NCBI GenBank assembly: GCA_030611115.1
Contig: JAUWQK010000084.1
Location: forward strand, 1-6,787
From: Deltaproteobacteria bacterium
GTDB lineage: Bacteria > Desulfobacterota > Desulfobacteria > Desulfobacterales > ETH-SRB1
Direction of reading: 5' to 3'
Length of the DNA stretch: 6,787 nucleotides
The translations under genes and the position numbers were made by a program. The number at the start of each line of letters is the position of its first letter. Position 1 is the stretch's first letter. Below are positions 1-6,260 of the stretch, piece after piece. The notes below the pieces were generated by a model. It worked only from the letters and a program-made list of their open reading frames with translations, was not told the DNA's origin and did not search any database.

Positions 1-2
1 CC

Positions 3-60
3 CTTTTTCCTAACAGCCTTCAGCCTTCAGCCTTCAGTCTTTCCACCTGAGTAGTTACTA
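3..60 (-). repeat. 7-bp tandem repeat plus TAGTRACTACTCA-type intergenic repeat
   Basis: Positions 14-41 hold four head-to-tail copies of a 7-mer (CAGCCTT three times, then CAGTCTT). Next to it, read on the minus strand from 60, is TAGTAACTACTCAGGTGG. The block therefore starts immediately after the TGA stop of the lipoprotein gene (61-63). A related sequence occurs at 6454-6505 in the opposite orientation, and bases 3-26 match 6616-6639 at 22 of 24 positions. This is a dispersed intergenic repeat. The window edge may truncate it. Confidence 0.75.
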
Positions 61-636
61 TCATGGCATCATCTCAATCATCTCCAGAACCACTTTTTGG
101 GTCAACTCGCCCACCGACCTGACCTTGCCGAAATCAAGAACTTTTATATAGTCGTCGCCGGTTTTTCTATGTTGCGCCATCCACAAAATCTTCCCTGTTC
201 GGACGTCCACCATCCTCGAACTGATGGAAACCACCGGAATAACGCCCCTTTTCTTTTCCTCCACCCCCACGAATTCTTCTATCCTGCCCATGATTACGGC
301 ATCCACCCCCAATCTTCTTCCCATAAGCTTGATAGTATTGAGGTCAACGCCGGTTCTCACAATAATTCGTTCGCTGACAAGAAAGCTCTTGATGTTACCC
401 GGAAATTCCACCTTAAACTTTCTCATTTTAACCAGGCTTGCGACAAAGGCCCCTGTTACAATTTTATTCGCTTCGGCGATCGTTGTGTTGTTGTGAAAAG
501 AAAAAATCGCTACTTTTTTAACCCCTGGCTGATCATGGTTTTTTCGGACATAGGCATATGGGGTGGTAGCCGATGAACAAGCCGAGATAAATTCCAAGAT
601 AACAAGCAGAAAAATAAACTTTTTTGTCAGGCTCAT
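61..636 (-). CDS. Lipoprotein with CsgG/DUF799-like periplasmic domain
   Basis: The 191-residue product starts at the ATG at 636-634. A textbook lipoprotein signal peptide follows: MSLTKK, a hydrophobic core, then the lipobox ISAC with the lipidated cysteine at residue 20. An in-frame ATG at 663 is possible, but it would overlap the upstream gene by 23 bases and put extra residues before the signal. After the signal comes one mixed alpha/beta domain (about 40-191) that opens with a KKVAIFSF strand, as in the CsgG/FlgO/LpoB/GNA1162 group of periplasmic proteins. It is a clear paralogue of the N-terminal domain encoded next door: both have an FLVxxRI segment (85-91 here) and an R/K-TGDD-Y/F segment (159-163 here) at nearly the same spacing. 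The gene begins four bases after the upstream stop, so the two are cotranscribed. The product is probably an outer-membrane-anchored partner of the upstream protein. The exact family name and process are not established. Confidence 0.85.
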   Translation of the reverse strand: MSLTKKFIFLLVILEFISACSSATTPYAYVRKNHDQPGVKKVAIFSFHNNTTIAEANKIVTGAFVASLVKMRKFKVEFPGNIKSFLVSERIIVRTGVDLNTIKLMGRRLGVDAVIMGRIEEFVGVEEKKRGVIPVVSISSRMVDVRTGKILWMAQHRKTGDDYIKVLDFGKVRSVGELTQKVVLEMIEMMP

Positions 637-640
637 CAAC

Positions 641-2176
641 TCAAAAATCCTCAACCCACTCATCCTTTTTTTTCTCGGGCTCAGTTACTTCAGGTTCAAG
701 GCATTTTAAGGGTTGTCTTTCTATTTGCAATCTGTTTCCCGCTATATCTCTCACTTCAAGCGAATAGGTGAGCACACCCTCTTCTTCCGGGCTCAGATCT
801 TCTTTTGATTTTTCTTTTACCGGACAGACAATGGTTGCCGGGATATTCCCCTTGCCCTCAAACTTTCCTGCTTCAGCGCCTGTTCTGTCGTAAACAATGA
901 CTTTCCAGTCGGCTATTTTGCTTATATCTTTGGTTTTTAGCGACAGGGTAAGGCTTTCTTCATCTTCCACGGCAAGAACAACGGTAGCCTCCGGCGGAGT
1001 TTTGTCGACCACGAGCTTCTCCTTTTCTGTAGACGTCCGGTTGCCTGCCTTATCTTTAACAAAGAATCGACAGAAATATGTTCCATCTTTAACTGTAGCG
1101 TATTTATTGTTCTCACCCCTCCAGAAAAAATCTGTGGGCAGCATGCCGAAACCGTCTTCAGATCTCACGATGTTGCCGTCTTTATCTGTAATTTCAACCC
1201 GCCAGCTTTCTAATGTGATTGCTTTCAGGAGTTCGGGGAAGAATTGAATATAGTCATTGATGCCATCATTATTGGGAGATATAAGTCTTTTCTGAAACAA
1301 AAGAGTGACTTCAGGTGGGCTGTTGTGGACAGTCAGTCTGGCTGCGGAGTTTACACTAAAAAGCCTGTTCCATCGGTCCGATACGTAAATCTTCAGCGAA
1401 TAGACTCCATCAATGTCTGGAGCCGAAATAGTTCCGGTATACCATCTTCCGTCCTTGGTTTTAAGGTCAATCTCGCTATCAAGGACAAATGCCCTGATAT
1501 CTCGCAGTTTTTTGGTGATCTCTTTGACCTCTATTGAGATGCTTGTTGTCTCGCCACCTCTTAACACATCAGGAAAAAAACCTGCATAGCTGATTTCAAT
1601 GGGGGTTATGGAGGAGCTGCCCATATCGACGATAACGTTAACAGTAGAGGGCAAGTCGTTTAAGAGTTCCCCTACTGTGATTTCTATCAACTTCATCAAA
1701 GAAGTTATCCTGCCTATGCCGAGAAATGTGGCAAAGTCGTCACCAGTGCGTGAAATAGAGTTTGCCCAGACAACAGAGCTGTCAAAACAATTGATCATCT
1801 GGGCATTCATGGCTATCTGTGGATTTTCACCATCTTCAAGGAGATCAACAGACCCGAGCATCAAGACAGTCGCCTTTAAATCAGCGCCCATTTCTCTGAT
1901 AGCCGGTTTGTCCAGGAATTCCGTTCCACGGATTCTTCTTTTGACAAGGAAATTTTCCAGGATATCCTGAGAAATAACCTCAAATTCATTCTTTATGAGA
2001 CAATCCGATATAAAACGCGTCATATCAATGGACATGTCTTCGACGGTAAATGTGTTGAAAGGCATCAGGGCTATTTTGTTTATTTTTACCACATCATCCG
2101 CACCAAAAATACGACCTGACAATCCATGGAGCGAAAAAACTAAAATAGCTGCTACGATGAACAGATGTTTTTTCAC
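641..2176 (-). CDS. Secreted CsgG-like protein with C-terminal Ig-like/FlgD-type repeats
   Basis: I chose the GTG at 2176-2174 as start. It gives MKKHLFIVAAILVFSLHG, a clean signal peptide with probable cleavage after FGA (residue 26), and GAGG lies about 10 bases upstream. The TTG at 2215 would add 13 residues ahead of the signal. The mature protein (511 residues with signal) has an N-terminal CsgG-like domain (about 30-176) with FLVKRRI at 76-82 and RTGDDF at 143-148, paralogous to the downstream lipoprotein. At least three beta-sandwich modules follow. The first is at about 190-285. The second starts with SPNNDGINDY (300-309) and continues with a W-R-G...KDGTY...KDKAGN pattern (353-378), as in FlgD Ig-like and gliding-motility C-terminal domains. 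The third is at about 390-487 and ends VRDIAGNR. The tail is very acidic and lysine-rich. There is no lipobox. The product probably acts in the periplasm or at the cell surface. Function is unknown; envelope assembly, adhesion or export support would fit the architecture. Confidence 0.85.
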   Translation of the reverse strand: MKKHLFIVAAILVFSLHGLSGRIFGADDVVKINKIALMPFNTFTVEDMSIDMTRFISDCLIKNEFEVISQDILENFLVKRRIRGTEFLDKPAIREMGADLKATVLMLGSVDLLEDGENPQIAMNAQMINCFDSSVVWANSISRTGDDFATFLGIGRITSLMKLIEITVGELLNDLPSTVNVIVDMGSSSITPIEISYAGFFPDVLRGGETTSISIEVKEITKKLRDIRAFVLDSEIDLKTKDGRWYTGTISAPDIDGVYSLKIYVSDRWNRLFSVNSAARLTVHNSPPEVTLLFQKRLISPNNDGINDYIQFFPELLKAITLESWRVEITDKDGNIVRSEDGFGMLPTDFFWRGENNKYATVKDGTYFCRFFVKDKAGNRTSTEKEKLVVDKTPPEATVVLAVEDEESLTLSLKTKDISKIADWKVIVYDRTGAEAGKFEGKGNIPATIVCPVKEKSKEDLSPEEEGVLTYSLEVRDIAGNRLQIERQPLKCLEPEVTEPEKKKDEWVEDF

Positions 2177-2220
2177 GAAATCGAAACCTCGACCGCAAAA
2201 TGCCTGGATGAACAAAAAAT

Positions 2221-2250
2221 GTTATCACCTAAACACGAAAATAAGTTCAA
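2221..2250 (-). promoter_or_regulatory. Candidate sigma-70-type promoter for the Ig-repeat/lipoprotein operon
   Basis: On the minus strand TTGAAC (2250-2245) and GATAAC (2226-2221) are separated by 18 bases, each matching four of six consensus positions. The predicted start of transcription near 2214 leaves a leader of about 38 bases before the GTG at 2176. It is the best match I found in this gap, but both hexamers are imperfect. Confidence 0.35.
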
Positions 2251-2276
2251 ACGACAATCAATAATTGTTTTTAATT

Positions 2277-2340
2277 AAACCTCGGGCTCTGCCCGAGCGA
2301 CCCTAAAAGGTTTGACCGTTCCGGCAAGAATATTGAACGG
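2277..2340. other. Compact stem-loop segment of unknown role
   Basis: Three nested or adjacent inverted repeats sit within 64 bases. CTCGGGC/GCCCGAG (2281-2287 with 2291-2297, loop TCT) is a perfect 7-bp hairpin. AAACCT/AGGTTT (2277-2282 with 2308-2313) encloses it. CCGTTC/GAACGG (2316-2321 with 2335-2340) follows. No reading frame explains the segment. It lies upstream of the candidate promoter and lacks a T-run typical of a terminator, so it may be part of an intergenic repeat or a small structured RNA. I cannot decide which. Confidence 0.4.
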
Positions 2341-2357
2341 CAGAGTAAATCGTTTTT

Positions 2358-2488
2358 TTGAACATCGAACATCCAACATCGAACGTTGAACATCGAATGA
2401 TGAAATCGCTCCGCTCCGCCAGTTTATAAATTGACAGAATACCTTATTCAAAATTCGACGTTGGACGTTCGATGTTCGATGTTCATAG
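2358..2488. repeat. Inverted pair of imperfect 7-bp tandem arrays (TCGAACA family)
   Basis: The left array (2358-2406) reads as seven consecutive 7-mers: TTGAACA, TCGAACA, TCCAACA, TCGAACG, TTGAACA, TCGAATG, ATGAAAT. The right array (2454-2488) reads TTCGACG, TTGGACG, TTCGATG, TTCGATG, TTCATAG, which is the reverse complement of the same theme. The 47 bases between them hold no recognisable gene. The arms could pair into a long imperfect hairpin. Such heptamer arrays are common dispersed repeats in environmental bacterial genomes and resemble in style the short tandemly repeated sequences of cyanobacteria. Confidence 0.8.
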
Positions 2489-2553
2489 TCTTTTAGCTTG
2501 ATAGCTACGTCCTGAATATTGGATTGTAATCTGCAGCAATTGCGATGCTTTTA

Positions 2554-2604
2554 GACCCCTTCGAGGGGTCTTCATCAAACCACGTCCTATGGGCGTGGTA
2601 GGTG
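2554..2604. mobile_element. Two adjacent hairpins resembling an IS200/IS605-type element end (remnant)
   Basis: GACCCCT/AGGGGTC (2554-2560 with 2564-2570, loop TCG) is a perfect 7-bp hairpin. Nine bases on, a 9-bp stem with one G-T pair follows (2579-2587 with 2591-2599, loop TAT; core CCACGTCC/GGGCGTGG). Short subterminal hairpins of this sort mark the ends of IS200/IS605 and tnpB-only elements. No transposase or TnpB reading frame is present here, so at most this is a leftover end or a non-autonomous derivative. The block stops where the truncated palindromic element begins. Confidence 0.3.
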
Positions 2605-2690
2605 ATTTCACTGCGTTATCAGTCGTCGACGTATAAAACTAATACGCCTTCCTCCTTCTGGCCTTGTGAAATGAATTATCTGAAAGTCTA
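2605..2690 (-). mobile_element. Left-truncated copy of the palindromic MITE-like element
   Basis: From 2605 to 2690 this block matches the intact element at 4731-4814 with two substitutions and one 2-base insertion. It retains the right terminal repeat (2666-2690). Only about 7 of the 27 bases of the left terminal repeat survive, and the remainder is replaced by the hairpin block at 2554-2604. The outer end overlaps the radical SAM gene: TAG at 2690-2688 is both the gene's stop codon and the first three bases of the TAGACTTTC element terminus. Its orientation relative to the upstream gene is the same as in the intact copy. Confidence 0.85.
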
Positions 2691-3971
2691 CAACACAATC
2701 CTTTTGCCCCTGTCGAGGGAATTGGCTTTCCACAGGGCCTGAATCTTTTGGATTTCCTTGTAATTCATACAATCCGTCTCATAGTTGTTTCCAATGGAAA
2801 GATACACCGGCCGCTTGTTGTTCAAGGGTTTAATCTTGTATTCATCATAATGCCTGGCCATATGTGTTCCAAAGTAGATCTGCATCTGCTGGGAGTTTGT
2901 ATTGCCCATGATTTTGACTTTATTTGCTTTCATAAATTCCAGGGTCTTTACAGCATCCTCAAAGGTTTCATATGGAAGACCAAAAATGGTAAAAAGCTCT
3001 ACTTCTATATTTTCATTCTGAGCCAGCTTGACTGCTTCAGCCACCCTTTCAACGGATATGTGCTTGCCAAGCTTCGCCAGAACTCGTTCTGAGCCTGATT
3101 CCAATCCAAAGGCAATGGTACTCACACCTGCGCGCTTCATTATCTTCATCACTTCAGGGTTCACGAGGTCTGCCCGGGTTTGCAGCCACATCTGCATATC
3201 AAGACCCTCTGACAGCATTCTGTCAAAAATTTCCACAAGCCGTGCAGGCTTAAAGGAAATATTTGGATCGGCAAACCAGAGTCTCTTTACGCCTTTTTTT
3301 CTGATCCACTTGATTTCCTCAATGACTCTATCGATTGAATGGAAACTCACTTTGTGCTTGAATGCATTGGGCGTATAACAGTATATGCAGTCGTGAGGAC
3401 ATCCGCGAGACGTCAGTATAATGGCTTCACCCATGCGTGAGTAGTCGAAAACGTCATCAAGATAGGGGGAGGAATAAAGGTCAAGATCAGCCGCTGCATC
3501 GAGTTCGGGCGTATCAAAGACTTCACCGCTTGCATCTTTGTAACTGACACCCAGAAGATTGGAAAAGGGAGTCCCGTTTTTGATGGCCTGCGCAACATGC
3601 AAGAGTGTCTCCTCACCTGAAGATCGAGATATATAGTCAATGTCAGGTAGTTCGGAAAAAGCCGAAGACGGCATAAACGTGGCCTGCGGTCCCCCAATGG
3701 CGAGCTTGATATCTCTGTCCAGTGACTTTATGAGTTTTGCAAGGCCATTCACATAAAGCATGGTTCTCTGATAGGCTGACAGCCCAACCAGGGCGGGATT
3801 AAACCTTTTGACAATCTCACAAAGATTTGTGCGGGAGATATGTGTATTCTCTCCAAGTGACAATATCCTGGTATTAAAACCCTTGGATTTGAGAAATGAT
3901 GCAATGTATCCCAACGAGATAGGGGTCAAGGATGGAGCAAAAGGGTTTATATCAATAAGTAATACATTCAC
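2688..3971 (-). CDS. B12-binding-type radical SAM protein
   Basis: The 427-residue product starts at the GTG at 3971-3969, with AAGGG eight bases upstream. The frame can be extended to a TTG at 4013, but without a comparable binding site. Residues 1-125 form a Rossmann-like B12-binding-type domain (VNVLLIDINPF, PISLGYIASFLKSKGF, VGLSAYQ, AIGGPQATFMP, SSGEET). I do not see the DxHxxG cobalt-ligand motif, which is often missing in this family. The radical SAM barrel covers about 180-370: CPHDCIYC at residues 191-198 gives the three cysteines of the [4Fe-4S] cluster. WFADPNISF, WLQTRAD, IAFGLESGSERVL and IFGLPYET follow, all typical of this superfamily. The C-terminus (about 371-427) is not one I recognise. 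Family members carry out methylations, ring closures and other radical reactions in lipid, pigment and natural-product pathways; the substrate here is unknown. The stop codon overlaps a mobile repeat, so the original C-terminus may have been altered. Confidence 0.9.
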   Translation of the reverse strand: MNVLLIDINPFAPSLTPISLGYIASFLKSKGFNTRILSLGENTHISRTNLCEIVKRFNPALVGLSAYQRTMLYVNGLAKLIKSLDRDIKLAIGGPQATFMPSSAFSELPDIDYISRSSGEETLLHVAQAIKNGTPFSNLLGVSYKDASGEVFDTPELDAAADLDLYSSPYLDDVFDYSRMGEAIILTSRGCPHDCIYCYTPNAFKHKVSFHSIDRVIEEIKWIRKKGVKRLWFADPNISFKPARLVEIFDRMLSEGLDMQMWLQTRADLVNPEVMKIMKRAGVSTIAFGLESGSERVLAKLGKHISVERVAEAVKLAQNENIEVELFTIFGLPYETFEDAVKTLEFMKANKVKIMGNTNSQQMQIYFGTHMARHYDEYKIKPLNNKRPVYLSIGNNYETDCMNYKEIQKIQALWKANSLDRGKRIVL

Positions 3972-4023
3972 AATGCAAACCCTTATAAGGGGCGCAATAC
4001 AAAAAAGTTGCAAAACAAAAAAG

Positions 4024-4043
4024 AATGTCGAATGTCGATATTC
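4024..4043. repeat. Short heptamer repeat (GAATGTC/TCGACAT family)
   Basis: AATGTCG occurs twice in tandem (4024-4030, 4031-4037), followed by a decayed third unit ending at 4043. Its minus-strand form, CGACATT, resembles the TCGAACA units at 2358-2406. It lies in the 151-base gap before the radical SAM gene. I see no convincing promoter or terminator in the rest of that gap. Confidence 0.5.
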
Positions 4044-4122
4044 TAAATATCATCCCGAATACTATCTCGCAGCTTAAGTTAGCGCTTATGGGGGTAGAAC
4101 TTGCTGCATAATGTTCCTTATT

Positions 4123-4671
4123 TCATCTTCCCCCCCTTTTTTTCTCCAGTTGAATATCAAGCTGCTTTAGTTTCTCTATTATTTCTTTAGTATTCTGATT
4201 TTCTATTAGCAGGTTTTCGTATTTTTTCGTTAACGTTTTGTTTTCCTGCTTTAAGGTCGTGATAAGAGTTTTTAATTCATTACAAAGGTTCTCATTTTTT
4301 ATTAATTTCTTTAAAAGGCTCCTCAGATATTGAACAGAACTTTTTTGTTCGGCTCCTTCCGGATCTAATGAGATATATTCCTCCAGGTTTTTAAATGCGT
4401 GCTTGTAATCGGGTTCAGGGTTTTTGAAGTGCGAATAAAGCAATGCTAAATAAAAATAATCAAGAGAGGTCGGTCTGGATAATGACTCGTCTTCGCTTTT
4501 CAGAGCGTTTTCCAGGTGAGAAATTTCGGTTTTAATTTCTTTCGTTTGCAAGGCGAGATAATAGGTTGAGTCTTTTATGTTTTTCGCTTGCTGTACACAA
4601 CCAGTAATGAAAATTACCATACAAAGTAAGAAAAATAAAACAATTAGCTTTAAAAGATAGTTTGGTTTCAC
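4123..4671 (-). CDS. Small lipoprotein with helical-repeat segment and C-terminal coiled coil
   Basis: The 182-residue product has a strong lipoprotein signal: MKPNYLLKL, a hydrophobic stretch, then ITGC with the lipidated cysteine at residue 25. The GTG start at 4671-4669 is preceded by GGAGG only three bases away, an unusually short spacing, but a stop codon lies just upstream in frame and no better start exists. Residues 70-104 (LDYFYLALLYSHF ... AFKNLEEYISLDP) look like a TPR-like helical pair. Residues 125-178 are rich in K, E, L and N with heptad spacing and are predicted to form a coiled coil. The mature protein would be tethered to a membrane, facing the periplasm. In architecture it recalls QseG-type lipoproteins that sit beside sensor genes, but I see no diagnostic motif. 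It follows the GGDEF gene with a palindromic element between them. The 3' end contains A7 followed by G7 (minus strand). Confidence 0.8.
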   Translation of the reverse strand: MKPNYLLKLIVLFFLLCMVIFITGCVQQAKNIKDSTYYLALQTKEIKTEISHLENALKSEDESLSRPTSLDYFYLALLYSHFKNPEPDYKHAFKNLEEYISLDPEGAEQKSSVQYLRSLLKKLIKNENLCNELKTLITTLKQENKTLTKKYENLLIENQNTKEIIEKLKQLDIQLEKKRGGR

Positions 4672-4708
4672 ACGCCTCCATTATTTTATAATCAATTTAT
4701 TTTCGCTA

Positions 4709-4737
4709 ACTATAGACTTTCAGATAAATAATTTCAC
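4709..4737 (-). promoter_or_regulatory. Candidate outward promoter formed by the MITE terminus
   Basis: On the minus strand GTGAAA (4737-4732) and TATAGT (4714-4709) are 17 bases apart, matching four and five of six consensus positions. All of it lies in the terminal repeat except the last two bases, which come from flanking DNA. Transcription would begin near 4702, about 31 bases before the lipoprotein start. Its placement is right for that gene, but it is only a sequence match. Confidence 0.4.
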
Positions 4738-4816
4738 TGTGTTATCAGTCGTCGACGTATAACTAATACGCCTTCCTCCTTCTGGCCTTGTGAAATTAAT
4801 TATCTGAAAGTCTATA
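4711..4816 (-). mobile_element. 106-bp palindromic MITE-like element, intact copy
   Basis: Bases 4711-4737 and 4790-4816 are inverted repeats identical at 26 of 27 positions (outer sequence TATAGACTTTCAGATA). The 52-base centre contains a purine-rich strand (AGAAGGAGGAAGG on minus), a small inverted repeat CGTAT/ATACG and the palindrome CGTCGACG. No protein is encoded. The outermost TA on both sides could be a duplicated TA target, as in Tc1/mariner/IS630-derived MITEs, but the truncated copy is not flanked by TA on its surviving side. The element directly abuts the TGA stop of the GGDEF gene (4819-4817), so its transcript would fold into a long hairpin at the 3' end of that mRNA and could work as a terminator or stabiliser. 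Confidence 0.9.
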
Positions 4817-6157
4817 TCACTTTTTTCTTCGATTGACCATAAACACACTACCAGGAATTTTTTTTGCATGTTCTTTTATTTCTGCAGCAATCTCTCCAAT
4901 TTCAATATGACTTATATGCCTTTTCTCATTATTTGAAAGAACAACAGCAATGGAAATAGACATGATCGGAAATTTTATTTTATCGCCCTGGCGTGTTTCC
5001 CCCATGATATAACCATTTGCCCTGTCTTTGGCATTGTAGAAGTCAACAATCTTTTTATCAAACTCTTCGATAATATTGCTGCAAAGTTTATCGTACCTTT
5101 CTGTGGTTGTTAAGATTGCAAAATCATCTCCCCCTATATGCCCCACAAAATCATCATTTGTTCCATATTCGGCAGTTGTTTTTTCAATAATTTTTGCCGT
5201 TGTTTTTATAATTTCATTGCCCGCAGCATATCCATAATGATCATTGAACGATTTGAAATTGTCTATATCCAGCAAACAGAATGTCACAGATTTGCTTGCA
5301 GCCAGTCTATTTTTCAGAACATTCTCAATTGCTATTCCACCCGGCAGCCTTGTCAACGGATTTGCATTCAAGTTGGCTTCTTCGAGAGAGGCTAACAGAT
5401 GAGCCATTTTAATAAAAGCATTTGCAAGTTCACCTAATTCATCCTGAACCGTAACATCTGGAATATGATTGAATCTGCCTTTTGCTATCTCATTTGTTGC
5501 TAATTTTAGTTGCTGGATAGATCTTGCGATATTGCGAGTCGTCAGGGTTACAGCACCTATACCCAGAATAAGGCCAAGACTTGATAATATAACAGTAATG
5601 CGAAACGCTTTCAATCCGGCATCGCTATTCTTGATAATCATCTGGTTTTGATTTTCTTTTACATTCAACCTCATCATTTGAATCAGAGCTATTAATTCGT
5701 CCAGCTTACTTTTGATTTTTGCATCATATTCCTTTGTAAGGATTGATGATTTATTGCCTGTATTCTTTAGCCGATCTTCGTAAAGATTATTAAATTCATT
5801 ATGGAGAATTGACAACTGCTTTGAAGGAATGTTTTGGGATTCTGCAAGTCCCTGAATTTTAGAGACAAGCGTATCAAATTCATCACTTCGCTGCCGGAAC
5901 AGTCCCAGTATCTCCTGACTATCCAGAATTAAATAGCGACGGCCATAAGATTCTTGTGCCAGAAGGCTGTCGAGCATATTATTAGCGGCTTCCAGCAAAA
6001 CAATATCATGTTCTATAATATTTTTGCTGGTCCTGTTTGCTTCATTAAGATTTGAAAGAGCGACTATACTTATTATGATCATAACCAGGAAAATCGGTAG
6101 ATATCCCAAAATTATTTTTGTTGAAATGCTAACTCTCTGTAATCTATCTAAAAACAC
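4817..6157 (-). CDS. Membrane HAMP-GGDEF protein, probable diguanylate cyclase with GGDDF site
   Basis: The 446-residue product starts at the GTG at 6157-6155, with AGAGGA eight bases upstream (6171-6166). Layout: membrane helix at about 15-35, all-helical periplasmic sensor region at 36-184 (four-helix-bundle type by appearance), second membrane helix at about 185-207, HAMP at 208-258 (PDVTVQDELGELANAFIKM), and a GGDEF domain at 262-446. The last has the metal-binding LLDIDNFKSFND segment (295-306) and GGDDF at 342-346 in place of GGD/EEF. The usual LTGLPNR box reads LTRLPGG (268-274). The inhibitory RxxD site expected just before the signature reads TNDD, so product inhibition is probably absent. 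The enzyme would make cyclic di-GMP from two GTP in response to a periplasmic or membrane signal. Aspartate for glutamate in the signature may lower activity or change specificity; FVGHIGGDDF is, to my recollection, a recurring subfamily pattern. The stop codon abuts the palindromic element. Confidence 0.92.
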   Translation of the reverse strand: MFLDRLQRVSISTKIILGYLPIFLVMIIISIVALSNLNEANRTSKNIIEHDIVLLEAANNMLDSLLAQESYGRRYLILDSQEILGLFRQRSDEFDTLVSKIQGLAESQNIPSKQLSILHNEFNNLYEDRLKNTGNKSSILTKEYDAKIKSKLDELIALIQMMRLNVKENQNQMIIKNSDAGLKAFRITVILSSLGLILGIGAVTLTTRNIARSIQQLKLATNEIAKGRFNHIPDVTVQDELGELANAFIKMAHLLASLEEANLNANPLTRLPGGIAIENVLKNRLAASKSVTFCLLDIDNFKSFNDHYGYAAGNEIIKTTAKIIEKTTAEYGTNDDFVGHIGGDDFAILTTTERYDKLCSNIIEEFDKKIVDFYNAKDRANGYIMGETRQGDKIKFPIMSISIAVVLSNNEKRHISHIEIGEIAAEIKEHAKKIPGSVFMVNRRKK

Positions 6158-6206
6158 GAGATAAGTCCTCTTGCCAATTTATTGAAGAAATGAAACCACT
6201 TGTTGC

Positions 6207-6235
6207 ATTTAAAACATTACCTCAAATACGTTGAA
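6207..6235 (-). promoter_or_regulatory. Weak candidate promoter for the GGDEF gene
   Basis: On the minus strand TTCAAC (6235-6230) and TTAAAT (6212-6207) are 17 bases apart, matching three and four of six sigma-70 positions. The implied leader is about 43 bases. It is the best I found, but the match is poor. Confidence 0.2.
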
Positions 6236-6260
6236 AAGACCTGCTTTGGAGAATGAGTCG

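Noticed and set aside
97..576. Plus-strand open frame of 159 codons overlapping the lipoprotein gene
   Set aside because: It is antisense to a gene with a clear lipoprotein signal and paralogue, and its translation has no domain-like pattern.
897..1970. Several plus-strand open frames of about 97-123 codons within 897-1970
   Set aside because: They lie opposite the Ig-repeat gene, whose conserved motifs fix the minus strand as coding.
2358..2488. Repeats considered as a CRISPR array
   Set aside because: Units are 7 bp, contiguous and degenerate, with no spacers of uniform length and no cas genes.
3413..3697. A minus-strand 94-codon frame inside the radical SAM gene
   Set aside because: It is out of frame with the CPHDCIYC-bearing protein and looks like a shadow.
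4129..4143. A7-G7 homopolymer run at the 3' end of the coiled-coil lipoprotein gene, considered as a phase-variation switch
   Set aside because: Slippage in either direction changes only the last few residues, since all three frames stop within about 15 codons. An on/off effect is unlikely.
4711..4816. Element considered as a small protein gene because AGGAGG occurs in its centre on the minus strand
   Set aside because: No start codon at suitable spacing opens a frame of meaningful length; the palindromic structure is the better explanation.
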